DNA of 64,000 nt from the NCBI GenBank assembly GCA_963698165.1, contig CAVOPT010000004.1:744001-808000 (forward strand), read 5' to 3'. Positions within the stretch are counted from its first letter, which is position 1. Every line of letters begins with the position of its first letter. This document shows, in pieces, positions 34,925 to 43,726 of this stretch. Under the pieces are notes generated by a model. That model was not told where the DNA came from. It was given only the letters and a program-made list of their open reading frames with translations, and searched no databases. The translations under genes and the position numbers were made by a program. The DNA comes from JAAYUJ01 sp963698165 (lineage in GTDB: Bacteria > Desulfobacterota > Syntrophobacteria > Syntrophobacterales > Syntrophobacteraceae).

Positions 34925-36115
34925 TCAAGGGATGGAGCGATCATCGCGGTGACCTCTCCTTGCGGAAAACATGCGTCCCCTCCTGATGCTCTCTTTTCCG
35001 AATTTCTCATGGATTGCGTCCAGGGCCTCGTCGATCTTCTGCTGCCTTGCTGCTGCAAAGTCGGGAAAAAGGACCCCCTGGGTCATTCCCCGGCTGAGAT
35101 TCGCCATTCCCACCCCAGTCAGGCGCACCGGTTTACTCAGGTTGATGCCCCGGAGCAGTTTCACAGCGGTGTCGAAAATGGTCTGGGTGCTGCTGGTGGG
35201 CTTGGGAAGCGTGCAGCTCCTTGTGATCACTTTGAAATCCGAGAACTTCACCTTGAGGGTCACCGTCTTTCCGCAGAAACCGTCCTTTCGGAGTTCCCGA
35301 CCCACGGTTTCAGCCTGGCTCAAGATCCAGCGATCCATTTCCGCCGGCTCGTCGATGTCCTCCGGGAAAGTGTCTTCCGCACTGCAGGATTTGGGCTCCG
35401 AATACGGGACCACCGGTGAACGATCGATTCCCCGGGCTTTCTCGTAGAGCTTCACGCCGGTCTTCCCGAGGCGCCTGGTCCAATAGGAGACCGGGTAGCG
35501 CAACACATCGGACGCCACGCTGACGCCGAACTCCCTGAAAACCCCCAGAGTCTTCTCCCCGATGCCCGGCACCTTTCTCAAGGGAAGGGTTTGGAGGAAT
35601 GCGGGCACGTCCTCCTCGTGAATGATGGTGAGGCCGTCGGGTTTGTTCATGTCGGAAGCAATCTTTGCGAGGAATTTGTTTGGAGCGATTCCGACGGAAC
35701 AAGTGAGGGAGGTCCGCTCGACTATTGCAGACTTGACCCGCTTTGCCAATTCGTCTTCCGGCCCGTGAATGGCCTCAGTCCCAGTGATGTCGATGGTGGC
35801 TTCGTCGACGGAGATGATTTCCATCAGGGGAGAGATCCCGCCGAGTATCCCCATGACTTCCCGGGAAACCTCCCTGTACCGGTGCATGCGGACAGGCAAA
35901 TAAACCCCTTCCGGGCAGAGTTTCTTCGCCTGGAAGATGGGCATGGCCGAGCGCACCCCATACCTTCTGGCCTCGTAGGATGCGGCGCAGACCACGCCCC
36001 TGGTCGATCCACCAACGATGACGGGTTTTCCTCGCAACTCGGTATTGTCCGCCTGCTCCACCGCGGAGTAGAACGCATCCATGTCCACGTGCATGATGCG
36101 CCTCGGAAAGCCCAT
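34925..36115 (-). CDS. dinB: DNA polymerase IV (Y-family)
   Basis: 396 aa translesion polymerase. Catalytic acidic residues sit in RIMHVDMDAFYSAVEQ and SVDEATIDIT; the Tyr of DAFYSAVE is the expected position of the steric-gate region. Helix-hairpin-helix elements (LPLRKVPGIGEKTLGVFREF) and the little-finger domain (KTVTLKVKFSDFKVITRS) follow. QGVLF in MTQGVLFPDF matches the beta-clamp-binding consensus. The C-terminus continues with a basic tail. No LexA box was recognised. Length is a little over the E. coli protein. Confidence 0.96.
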   Translation of the reverse strand: MGFPRRIMHVDMDAFYSAVEQADNTELRGKPVIVGGSTRGVVCAASYEARRYGVRSAMPIFQAKKLCPEGVYLPVRMHRYREVSREVMGILGGISPLMEIISVDEATIDITGTEAIHGPEDELAKRVKSAIVERTSLTCSVGIAPNKFLAKIASDMNKPDGLTIIHEEDVPAFLQTLPLRKVPGIGEKTLGVFREFGVSVASDVLRYPVSYWTRRLGKTGVKLYEKARGIDRSPVVPYSEPKSCSAEDTFPEDIDEPAEMDRWILSQAETVGRELRKDGFCGKTVTLKVKFSDFKVITRSCTLPKPTSSTQTIFDTAVKLLRGINLSKPVRLTGVGMANLSRGMTQGVLFPDFAAARQQKIDEALDAIHEKFGKESIRRGRMFSARRGHRDDRSIP

Positions 36116-36140
36116 GGACTCAACGCTCCCTCATATCCTC

Positions 36141-36560
36141 TCACTTCACCAGCATCACGGGGCAGTCGGAGAGAATGCTCACTTTGTAGCTGATGCTGCC
36201 CCAACCCGCGTTGGGATCCCGCACGTCTATCCTGTGTGAGCTCAGGACAATCAGGTCGATGTCCGTCTCCTTCGCATATCTTACGATTTCTCGCACCCTC
36301 TTCCCATAGATGATTTCCCTGCGGACGATCTTTTCGCACTCTGGATAGAGGGTGACGATCTGCTCCATCATGCGCACAGCACGCTTCTCCAGCTTTCTGT
36401 AAAACTCCTGGAATTCGTTGCCCTCCGTGTCGTCAATGGTTTCGATGACGTGGAGCAGCGTCACTCCGCAGGCCTGGTTCATTGCCATTTTCAAGGCGAT
36501 GTCAACGGCTTTGAGGCTCCTCTCCGTAAGATCAGTCGGGACGAGAATGTGGTTGAACAT
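36141..36560 (-). CDS. universal stress protein (UspA family)
   Basis: 139 aa single Usp domain. The ATG at 36560 (MFNHILVPTDLTERSLKAVD) has GGAGG upstream; the longer frame is non-homologous. The start strand with ILVPTDL and the middle VIETIDDTEGN fit the family, but the ATP-binding G-x2-G-x9-G(S/T) signature is replaced by VLSSHRIDVRDPNAGWGSI, so nucleotide binding is doubtful. It lies 25 bp upstream of dinB on the same strand and may share its transcript. Confidence 0.88.
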   Translation of the reverse strand: MFNHILVPTDLTERSLKAVDIALKMAMNQACGVTLLHVIETIDDTEGNEFQEFYRKLEKRAVRMMEQIVTLYPECEKIVRREIIYGKRVREIVRYAKETDIDLIVLSSHRIDVRDPNAGWGSISYKVSILSDCPVMLVK

Positions 36561-36885
36561 GGGAAAACCTCCTCCATGGTCATGCATAACAGAATATGCC
36601 TCTTCATCGGGATGCAGGACCGTTGTGAATCCTGCCATGCCACAGGATACGACCACGAGCGCAGTTCACGCAACTACTCAGTTGGCAGCACAGCCGTCAT
36701 ACTACTATAATCATTGCCGGCGGCACCGATGGTGGCCTCACCGCAATACGGTTCAGTTAAGGACGACTCGCATGCGGGTCCCCCTCCCCTCGGCGGGAGG
36801 GGTAAGGGGAGGGGGTTGATCTCATTCACTTTTCACCCTCCCCCAACGCCTCCGATCAAGGGAGGGGATTTTGCAAGAGGCTCCC
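36561..36885. other. 325-bp divergent gap, mostly occupied by a 125-bp repeat
   Basis: Between the universal stress protein gene and the lipoprotein gene. The right part is repeat copy A (36744-36868). The left part (36561-36740) shows no gene or hairpin of note. Confidence 0.6.
36744..36868 (+). repeat. 125-bp intergenic repeat, copy A
   Basis: Begins CAATACGGTTCA and ends GGGAGGGGA; holds two GC-rich hairpins (CCCCTCCCCTCGGCGGGAGG and the CCTCCCCCAACGCCTCC...GGGAGGGG arm) joined by GGTTGATCTCATTCA. It is about 90% identical, over its whole length and without gaps, to the reverse complement of 48385-48509. Its end lies 17 bp before the lipoprotein ATG. Confidence 0.85.
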
Positions 36886-38463
36886 ATGATTCAACAAATC
36901 ACCAAGGAATGGATGCTCAGAGCCTGGGAAAGCGTTTGCCTCGTCGTCGGTCGTCTTGGGCAAACAGCTTTCCACCGGCGCATTCTTGCCCTCATCGCAG
37001 GAACTTCCTTGATTTTCATGGCTTCCTGCGCCCATGTCGCTCCTCGGGAGGCCCCGACCAGAACCGGTGCGGTGCGTGAGTGCGTGGAACTCCTCGAGTC
37101 CGTGGACAAGGAAGCTGAAAAATGGGGTATCCGCAATGCAGCCGACGCTCAAATCTCGGGTTACCCGTATCTGCGGACCAACCGTTTTCTCGCGGCCATG
37201 AAAGACCGGCTTCCTGGTCGCGAAGGAACGGACCAGTGGATGGAGCTCATGCGCCGCCTGGACCTCGCCGGCAGGAAGAAAGAAATTGGAGCCATGGGCG
37301 ACGAGGCCTTGAGATCCCTCGCTGTTGGCCGTGGCATGGCCCCCGACCGCGGGGAGCTCCTCTCCCGCGTGGCCGAGTGCTCCGAGAAGGTGGCGGAACA
37401 CGACCGGGCGCGCCCGGGGCTTCTCGGAGACCTCAAGCCACGCGTTCGCTTTCCCGATGAATATTCTTCACTTCTGAGGACCGTCGGCGTCTTCCCCTTC
37501 TCTTCCGTTCCCGTTAATTTCGTGTCTGAACGCGTACGGCGGGAAATCAGCGCCTGGTTTCGAAGGCCCATGGATTCGCTGCGCACCGAGGGCAGACTCA
37601 GTACGTTCGCCCCCGCTGCAAGAAAAGTCCTCTCCCGGGACGAGGTCGCAAGGATTATTTCCGCTTCAAGCGACAATCCCCTGGGAATTCCCCTGCCCCA
37701 TCCCGCCCAGGCCGAGGAGCTGGCATCCTCCTTCGCTCCCGTCGTCATCCAGGACGTGGCCGCTTCCTACGATCTCCCGGGGCGCATCGCCCGGGGAGAG
37801 GGCGGGCTGAGGGTCGAGGTCGGCAACCCCACGGTTTACTTTTACCTCACTCATGGTCTCCATGGAAACCGGTCGATCCTCCAGTTGAACTACGTCCTGT
37901 GGTACGCCGAGAGGGCCGGAGGCAAGTCTCCCCGGATCGAACGGGGAAAGTTCGATGGACTGACTTACAGGGTCTCCCTGGATGCGGACGGAAGCCTGCT
38001 CATGGTGGACATCATGAACAACTGCGGCTGTTACCACCTTTTCGTGCCGGACCGGGACGCAATCCTCCAAGTCAGGTCCGGCACATGTCCACTGGGGCCC
38101 TTCGTGCCCCAGTGGCTGCCCCCCAGGTCCGCAACGGCCGTTCTCGGCATCCGCGTCAATTCCGGCTGGCATCAGGTGGAACGGGTGGTGGCGATTGAGG
38201 CCGTTGAAAGGGCGACGCCTTACGAGATCCTTCCCTACGACACCCTCGAGGCCCTCCCCGCTGACGGGGGTCCCCCACGGAGCATATTCAGCGGCCGGGG
38301 CATCCTGGATGAGTCCAGGAGAATCGAACCTTACATTCTGTTTTCCATGGGAATCCCGTCCATTGGCAGCATGCGCCAGCGAGGCCACCATGCCATCGAT
38401 CTCACCTGCCGCGTGCACTTCGATGACCCCCGGCTCTTCGAGAAAAGCTTCCTGTGGAAATAG
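36886..38463 (+). CDS. exported lipoprotein of unknown function
   Basis: 525 aa from the ATG at 36886 (AGAGG five bases upstream). A basic N-terminus and hydrophobic stretch end in the lipobox FMASC with Cys48, so the protein should be lipid-anchored. I do not recognise the family. A notable conserved-looking core is FYLTHGLHGNRSILQLNYVLWYAER, with the following Gly-Lys-Phe-Asp-Gly-Leu region and VDIMNNCGCYHLF, a two-Cys motif. It may be an envelope-associated hydrolase, but no catalytic set is identifiable. It is followed after 35 bp by another lipoprotein gene on the same strand, and the pair may be an operon. Confidence 0.7.
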   Translation: MIQQITKEWMLRAWESVCLVVGRLGQTAFHRRILALIAGTSLIFMASCAHVAPREAPTRTGAVRECVELLESVDKEAEKWGIRNAADAQISGYPYLRTNRFLAAMKDRLPGREGTDQWMELMRRLDLAGRKKEIGAMGDEALRSLAVGRGMAPDRGELLSRVAECSEKVAEHDRARPGLLGDLKPRVRFPDEYSSLLRTVGVFPFSSVPVNFVSERVRREISAWFRRPMDSLRTEGRLSTFAPAARKVLSRDEVARIISASSDNPLGIPLPHPAQAEELASSFAPVVIQDVAASYDLPGRIARGEGGLRVEVGNPTVYFYLTHGLHGNRSILQLNYVLWYAERAGGKSPRIERGKFDGLTYRVSLDADGSLLMVDIMNNCGCYHLFVPDRDAILQVRSGTCPLGPFVPQWLPPRSATAVLGIRVNSGWHQVERVVAIEAVERATPYEILPYDTLEALPADGGPPRSIFSGRGILDESRRIEPYILFSMGIPSIGSMRQRGHHAIDLTCRVHFDDPRLFEKSFLWK

Positions 38464-38498
38464 GCGACGGGTTTCCTGAGAGGAGGAAAGGCCAGACC

Positions 38499-39698
38499 AT
38501 GGACCGTTGGAAAAAACGAGGGCCCCGTGCGATTCGTTCAACCCACTGGACACGGGGCTTTTCCATCGTGGGCTTCCTGCAGTGCATCCTCCTTGCCTTC
38601 TTTGTGACGATCCTTGCTTCGTGCCTCTCCGCGCCGAAGTTCAGCGAAGATGAGTGGCGCGAGGAAACGAGACGCCCCGACCCCTCCTTGCTGTATGCCC
38701 CCCATTACAGGGATGGCCGCTATTTCAACCCGTGGCTTTCCACGGAACGGGGGAGCTTCAAACGCTTCCTCCAATGGCGTCTCTCCCCCTCCGAGGTCTA
38801 TTCAGAAGAGGAAGAGCGATGCATGCCCTCCATGGTCCCGGACCTGAAGGAGCGTGTCGACTCCCTCCAGGGGCGCGATTTCATCGCATGGGTCGGTCAC
38901 GGCACATTCCTCCTGCGTTTGAACGGCAAGACCTGGCTGACAGACCCCATTCTCTCCGAGAGAGCTCTCGTGCCGAAGCGCAAGACGCCGCCGGCTCTCT
39001 CTGTGGAGGATCTGAAGGACCTGGGCGGGGAGCTCAACGTGGTGGTGAGCCACAATCACTACGACCACCTCGACAAGGCGAGCATTGCCGGGTTGCCCCG
39101 TGACGCGAGGGTATTTGCGCCCCTGGGGCTAAAAAACAGTATCGAGGACATGAACAGGGGGCTGGAAAAGGACAACGTGCGGGAGTTGGACTGGTGGGAA
39201 ACCTTGGATCTGGGAGACGGGGTGAAGCTGGTGTGCCTGCCCGCTCAGCACTGGTCCATGCGCATCGGGCAATGGAGGAATCGCACCCTCTGGGCCAGTT
39301 TTCTTCTCGTCACACCCCAAGCGACCATCTACATGGGAGGAGACAGCGGCTATTTCATAGGATTCCGGGAGATCGGCCGGACATACCCCGGCATCGATTA
39401 CGCCCTGCTCCCCCTGACCGCGTATCATCCCCGCTGGTTCATGCACTACGCCCACATGAATGCGGAGGAAGTACTTGAGGCCTTCGAGGATCTCGGAGCG
39501 CGTTTCCTCATCCCGACGCAGTGGGGAACCTTCCGCCTGGGGAATGAACCCATCGGCTACCCCGCCCTGGATCTGAAAAGAGCCGTCCAGTCGAAGAAAA
39601 CCGATCCGTCACGGGTAATCCTCATGAACATAGGAGAACTGCGCACCCTGGAACCTCGTCCAACTGATCCAGGCGACAAAGGGATCTCCGGCAGGTGA
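38499..39698 (+). CDS. lipoprotein metallo-beta-lactamase-fold hydrolase (NAPE-PLD/UlaG-like)
   Basis: 399 aa. The ATG at 38499 has an AGGAGG region upstream. Signal with lipobox ILASC (Cys42). The metallo-beta-lactamase fold is intact: VGHGTFLLRLNGKTWLTDPI, metal motif VVSHNHYDHLDK (HxHxDH), LPAQHWSMR, YMGGDSGYF, and YHPRWFMHYAHMNAEEVLEA near the end. This arrangement resembles N-acyl phosphatidylethanolamine phospholipase D-type proteins, so a membrane-lipid substrate is plausible (inference). Immediately downstream of another lipoprotein gene; both are likely to act at the same membrane. Confidence 0.88.
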   Translation: MDRWKKRGPRAIRSTHWTRGFSIVGFLQCILLAFFVTILASCLSAPKFSEDEWREETRRPDPSLLYAPHYRDGRYFNPWLSTERGSFKRFLQWRLSPSEVYSEEEERCMPSMVPDLKERVDSLQGRDFIAWVGHGTFLLRLNGKTWLTDPILSERALVPKRKTPPALSVEDLKDLGGELNVVVSHNHYDHLDKASIAGLPRDARVFAPLGLKNSIEDMNRGLEKDNVRELDWWETLDLGDGVKLVCLPAQHWSMRIGQWRNRTLWASFLLVTPQATIYMGGDSGYFIGFREIGRTYPGIDYALLPLTAYHPRWFMHYAHMNAEEVLEAFEDLGARFLIPTQWGTFRLGNEPIGYPALDLKRAVQSKKTDPSRVILMNIGELRTLEPRPTDPGDKGISGR

Positions 39699-39806
39699 TG
39701 GGACACCCGAAAACCGCTCCGGAAAAAGGCCGGATTCCATGGACGTCCAGCCGCGCCCGAGGAGCAGGTGCGTCAGTTGAAGGACAAAGTTTCCCTCATC
39801 CCTGGT

Positions 39807-39833
39807 GACGCCGCCGTGGAAGGCGGCGCTACC
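39807..39833 (+). repeat. dispersed short palindromic repeat, copy 3
   Basis: Shares CGCCGCCGTGGAAGGCGGCG and the following CTACC exactly with copy 1 at 7927-7952. It lies in the 251-bp gap between the MBL-fold lipoprotein and the convergent PNPOx-family gene; the rest of that gap shows no gene. Confidence 0.7.
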
Positions 39834-39949
39834 GTGGTGGCTCATATGCGATGGATGGTCCATCCCTGGTCCATCCTGGGAAATCCATGTTCCGTGACGT
39901 CCCCCGCCGTTGGCGGGGTGACGGTGAAGGAGGCTTCTGCGGCCGGCTC

Positions 39950-40345
39950 TCAGGTCGCGGCGCTGCCGGTTCCGATGAGGGGCAGGATCATGTCCACCTT
40001 GAAAAACACCAGAAACCTGGGACCGTCCTGCTTGTCCGATGGGTAGGTGCGCCTCCGGAGGGAGTAAAGCAGTTCGGTGTCCTGTTCCTCCCGGAGCTTT
40101 GTGAGATAGACCCGCTTTCCCTTGTAGCCTTGCCCTCCTTCTATGAACAGGTAGGCGGCGTGGGGATTCTCCTGCAGATTCCTGTGGGTCAGTTTGTGCG
40201 GCATGATGAAGGCCACCGTTCCGTCTTCCATGAAATGAGGACGGGCAAAAACGGCCTGGTTCAGCAGCCCTTCTCCGCTCGAGGTTGCCAGGATTCCGTG
40301 GCCCGATGCCTTCTCGAAGTATTCTTGCAGATTGTCAGCATTCAT
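39950..40345 (-). CDS. pyridoxamine 5'-phosphate oxidase-family (flavin-binding split-barrel) protein
   Basis: 131 aa from the ATG at 40345 (MNADNLQEYFEKASGHGIL), preceded by GAGGACC. The open frame upstream is not homologous. It has the FMN-binding split barrel of the PNPOx-like superfamily: LATSSGEGLLNQAVFARPHF, TVAFIMPHKLTHRNLQENPH and AAYLFIEGG. It is too short for a true PdxH and lacks its PLP residues; a flavin- or F420/heme-linked reductase of unknown substrate is more likely. It stands alone on the minus strand. Confidence 0.85.
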   Translation of the reverse strand: MNADNLQEYFEKASGHGILATSSGEGLLNQAVFARPHFMEDGTVAFIMPHKLTHRNLQENPHAAYLFIEGGQGYKGKRVYLTKLREEQDTELLYSLRRRTYPSDKQDGPRFLVFFKVDMILPLIGTGSAAT

Positions 40346-40754
40346 GATGGTCCTCTTGCTGTGTGTGTGAGTTGATTCAAGAGCACGTCCCCCGGCGTTG
40401 ATCGCCGAGAGTCCGAGGGACACCCCTTCCTTTCGCCGGTCTTTCCATGCGGACCCTGCCTGTCGTGGCAGCCTGCCCACGCTCCCGGCACCTAATCTTA
40501 AGAAATTAAAGACCGTTCACGGAAAGATCAACTGCCCATGCGATGCTCCAGCGCGTTTCCCTCGAAAAACACGGCCTCCATGCTTCGCCGGGCCCAAAAT
40601 CGGGGCGCACGACTTTCGCAACGAGCGGCCATGTTTATATTGTGGGAAATTGGCTGGGGGGCTTGACTCCTGGCGGTGGGTTGCCCCCTTCCCCAGCACC
40701 TCCCGCCAAGGGAGGGGCGTTTTGAGACTGTTACAACAAAGAGCGGGTAAATCG
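40346..40754. other. 409-bp divergent gap with a partial CCCCTCCC-type repeat
   Basis: The open frame of the downstream peptidase extends back through this gap to 40398, but the residues are low-complexity and Cys/Arg/Pro-rich, not a plausible protein. It contains a partial copy of the 125-bp element (about 40680-40717). No clear promoter. Confidence 0.55.
40680..40717 (+). repeat. partial copy of the 125-bp repeat
   Basis: CCCCCTTCCCCAGCACCTCC followed by CGCCAAGGGAGGGGCG matches the 3' hairpin arm of the element at 36744-36868. Confidence 0.55.
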
Positions 40755-42845
40755 TTGAAAAAGCGCGGTTTCCTCATTCTGCTTGTCTTGACGGCGGCAT
40801 CTGCACTGTCCTTGTTCCTGAACCGTGAGGCCGAAGCCCAGTGCAGGGTACTCCGCCATGACCTCAGGATACGCATCGAGCCCGCATCGCAGGGCCTCGT
40901 AGGATCGGACACCCTGACGCTCGCATGCGAGGGTGCGCGGCGGGTGACACTGGAACTCAATCCGGGAGCCACGGTGCATTCGGTTGAGCATGAGGGGGTC
41001 ACGGTACCTTTTGAATTCAAGGGAGGAATTCTTGAAGTCGGTCTCAGCGGTCGGGGGGATCACCGGGAGCGGACGCTCACCATCCGCTACGAGGCCCTTT
41101 TTCGGGATCCCGTCCCCCAGGATCCCGTCAACACGGAGGATCCCAGCCACGGCGTGAGTGGAGTGATTTCCCCTCAGGGCGTCATGCTCCTGGCTGGAGC
41201 CCGTTGGGTCCCGGATATTCCTGAAAGCCGCGGCAAGGTTCGCCTCCAAGTGGACGTTCCGGAAGGATTTGAGGCAGTCACCGCAGGGAGGCTCACCGGC
41301 CGCCGCAATGATGGAGCGAGAACCCTGTTCGTCTGGGAGATCGATCACCCCCTTCGAGGGCTCTCTCTTTCCGCCGGTCCCTACGTCGTCATCGAAGGGC
41401 ATGCCGGGGAAATACCGACCGCCTTGTACCGTTTCCGACAAAACGACGCTCCAGGCAAGTCCTACCTTGACGCAGTTTCCCGATACATCGCCTTGTATCA
41501 GGACCTCTTCGGCCCCTACCCTTTTCCCAAATTCGCGGTGGTGGAGAACTTCCTTCCCACTGGTTACGGATTTGCGTCTTACACGCTCCTCGGAAGCCGG
41601 GTCATGAGGCTTCCTTTCATCGTGGAGACGAGCCTGGGTCACGAGGTGGCCCATTCGTGGTGGGGAAACGGAGTCTTCGTGGATTACCGGAAGGGCAACT
41701 GGTCGGAGGGACTCACCACCTACGTGGCCGACCACCTCTTCAAGGAGCGGTCCTCCGAGGAGGAAGGGCGGGAGTACCGAAGACAGATGCTTCGCAATTA
41801 CTCCAACCTGGTGTCCCCAGAAGAAGACTTTCCCCTGGGCGATTTTATGGGCCGCGAAAGCCCTGCCTCCAGGGCCGTCGGGTACGGAAAGGGAGCCATG
41901 GTGTTCCACATGGTTCGGCGCCTTGCGGGGGACGACGCCTTCTGGAAGGGACTGAGAGAGGTTTATCGTAGCAAAGTATTCAAGGAAGCCAACTGGGACG
42001 ACTTCGCTTCGGCTCTCGCCCTGAATTCAAAGGAGGACTTCCACGCCTTTTTCCGCCAGTGGGTCCTTCGCCCGGGCGCACCCGTGATCAGGCTGGAGGA
42101 TGTTCGGGCGGAAAAGAGTGAAACCGGATGGAGGGTCCACGGTGCCATAACCCAGCAAGGCCCCCTGTATCGGCTCCACGTCCCGGTACGGCTCGAGTCC
42201 GGAAAGGAATTCACGGACACGACAGTTGAGGTCAAAGAGCCAAGGGTCCTGTTCGTCATTGAGACGAAACATCTTCCGGGGCGGCTTGTGGTGGACCCTC
42301 GCGTGGACGTCTTTCGACGCCTCCACCCTGGCGAGATTCCACCTGATGTGAACACCATCAAGGGGTCCAATTCCCTGACCGCAATCATGGCCGACGGAGC
42401 CGAAGGCATCCTGGGGGATTCCGCCCGGACGCTACTTCAAAGCCTCGGCCATGGAGGCGTTCCCATCAAAGCGGAAAAAGACATCGACCCTTCCAAATTG
42501 AAGGGGAGAGACATCCTCCTCTTCGGGTTTCCGTCCGCGAGAGAGCTCCTTCCCTCGACTCCCGAAGGGTTCTCCATTGCCCGAGAACATTTCGTCCTTG
42601 ACGGGGCCGAATACAGGGCAAAGGGCGATGCCGCTTTCGTGGTCCTCCCCTCTCCCGTGGACGGGGAACGGGCCATGGGGATCTTCCTGCCTCTCTCCGA
42701 CGGTGCCGCGGGCGTCGCGGCAAGGAAGGTCACCCACTACGGAACCAGCAGTGCTCTGATCTTCCAGGACGGAACCATGCGGGCGAAGAAGGTCTGGCCC
42801 CCGGCCCATTCTCCCTTGATCCACAACTTTGCATGGAAGGAGTGA
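40755..42845 (+). CDS. exported M1-like zinc metallopeptidase
   Basis: About 696 aa from a TTG at 40755 (KKRGFLILLVLTAASALSLF forms the signal sequence); the start is the best guess because no ATG fits and the upstream open frame is implausible. After a beta-sandwich N-terminal domain, the catalytic part has HEVAHSWWGNG and a Glu 18 residues on (WSEGLTTY), the gluzincin HExxH-x18-E zinc site, and the YGKGAMVFHM region with its Tyr. The exopeptidase motif GAMEN is replaced by PTGYGFASYTLL. A C-terminal domain of about 200 residues follows. Acts outside the cytoplasm, specificity unknown. The next gene begins 8 bp later. Confidence 0.85.
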   Translation: MKKRGFLILLVLTAASALSLFLNREAEAQCRVLRHDLRIRIEPASQGLVGSDTLTLACEGARRVTLELNPGATVHSVEHEGVTVPFEFKGGILEVGLSGRGDHRERTLTIRYEALFRDPVPQDPVNTEDPSHGVSGVISPQGVMLLAGARWVPDIPESRGKVRLQVDVPEGFEAVTAGRLTGRRNDGARTLFVWEIDHPLRGLSLSAGPYVVIEGHAGEIPTALYRFRQNDAPGKSYLDAVSRYIALYQDLFGPYPFPKFAVVENFLPTGYGFASYTLLGSRVMRLPFIVETSLGHEVAHSWWGNGVFVDYRKGNWSEGLTTYVADHLFKERSSEEEGREYRRQMLRNYSNLVSPEEDFPLGDFMGRESPASRAVGYGKGAMVFHMVRRLAGDDAFWKGLREVYRSKVFKEANWDDFASALALNSKEDFHAFFRQWVLRPGAPVIRLEDVRAEKSETGWRVHGAITQQGPLYRLHVPVRLESGKEFTDTTVEVKEPRVLFVIETKHLPGRLVVDPRVDVFRRLHPGEIPPDVNTIKGSNSLTAIMADGAEGILGDSARTLLQSLGHGGVPIKAEKDIDPSKLKGRDILLFGFPSARELLPSTPEGFSIAREHFVLDGAEYRAKGDAAFVVLPSPVDGERAMGIFLPLSDGAAGVAARKVTHYGTSSALIFQDGTMRAKKVWPPAHSPLIHNFAWKE

Positions 42846-42852
42846 CCGTGCC

Positions 42853-43707
42853 ATGAAGCGATTCCTTGCCGCCATGTCGAGCATCCTGATTCTGGGCATT
42901 GCCCTGTTTGCCTTCGTGGGGCCATCGTCCTCAAGGAGCGGAGAGAGTCTCTACAGGCTTTCGGACCGGAAAGCCCTGAACTTCTCCGACGCCCTTTCCG
43001 ACCTGAGCTCCGCTCGGATCATCCTCATCGGAGAGATCCACGACAGCAAGAAGCACCATGAGATCCAGCTGGAGGTCATCAGGACACTCCGTGATGCCGG
43101 GTCGAAGTTGGCCATCGGCCTCGAAATGTTTCGCAGCGACGACCAGAAGGTTCTGGACGGGTGGCTTGACGGGTCCGTCAGCGAAACGGAGTTCATCAAG
43201 GCCTACTACGACAACTGGAATGCCCCCTGGCCCCTGTACGCGGACATTTTCCTTTACGCCCGGGACAAGCGATTATCCATGGTCGGCCTCAACGTTTCCC
43301 GGGAGATCACGAGGCAGGTGGCTGAAGGGGGGTTCGCATCACTCACCGAAGCGCAGAGAAAGCAGCTGCCCCCCGTCTCTTGCGCAGTGGACGAGGAGTA
43401 CAAGCGGTTCATCCAACGGGCCCTCGACATGCACGGGCATCACAGCATGGACTTCACGAGCTTCTGCGAGGCACAGCTCCTGTGGGACACGGCCATGGCC
43501 TGGCATGCCGTCGAGTATCTCAAGAGGCATCCGGATCGCTTGCTGGTAATCCTTGCGGGCAGCGGTCACGCGTGGAAGTCGGGCATACCCAGGCACATCG
43601 CGAGTTTTTCAGATTTGAAGGTTCGAGTCATTCTCCCTGAAATCGCGGGAAGAGCCGACAAGGAGACCGTCACGGAGCGGGATGCGGACTACTTGTGGAT
43701 CGACTGA
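42853..43707 (+). CDS. ChaN family heme-regulated (lipo)protein
   Basis: 284 aa from the ATG at 42853 with AAGGAG upstream. Hydrophobic signal or anchor (FLAAMSSILILGIALFAFVG). The ChaN/Cofac_haem_bdg fold is seen in IILIGEIHDSKKHHEIQLEV, IGLEMFRSDDQKVLDGWL, EFIKAYYDNWNAPWPLY, HSMDFTSFCEAQLLWD and LLVILAGSGHAWKSGIP. E. coli/Campylobacter-type ChaN binds heme and is linked to iron uptake; a heme role here is inference. It is 8 bp downstream of the M1-like peptidase, so the two are surely co-transcribed. Confidence 0.88.
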   Translation: MKRFLAAMSSILILGIALFAFVGPSSSRSGESLYRLSDRKALNFSDALSDLSSARIILIGEIHDSKKHHEIQLEVIRTLRDAGSKLAIGLEMFRSDDQKVLDGWLDGSVSETEFIKAYYDNWNAPWPLYADIFLYARDKRLSMVGLNVSREITRQVAEGGFASLTEAQRKQLPPVSCAVDEEYKRFIQRALDMHGHHSMDFTSFCEAQLLWDTAMAWHAVEYLKRHPDRLLVILAGSGHAWKSGIPRHIASFSDLKVRVILPEIAGRADKETVTERDADYLWID

Positions 43708-43726
43708 GCCGGCCGATTCGGATCCC

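Noticed and set aside
40398..40754. 119-residue extension of the M1-like peptidase
   Set aside because: Low-complexity and partly encoded by a dispersed repeat; the signal peptide starts at 40755.
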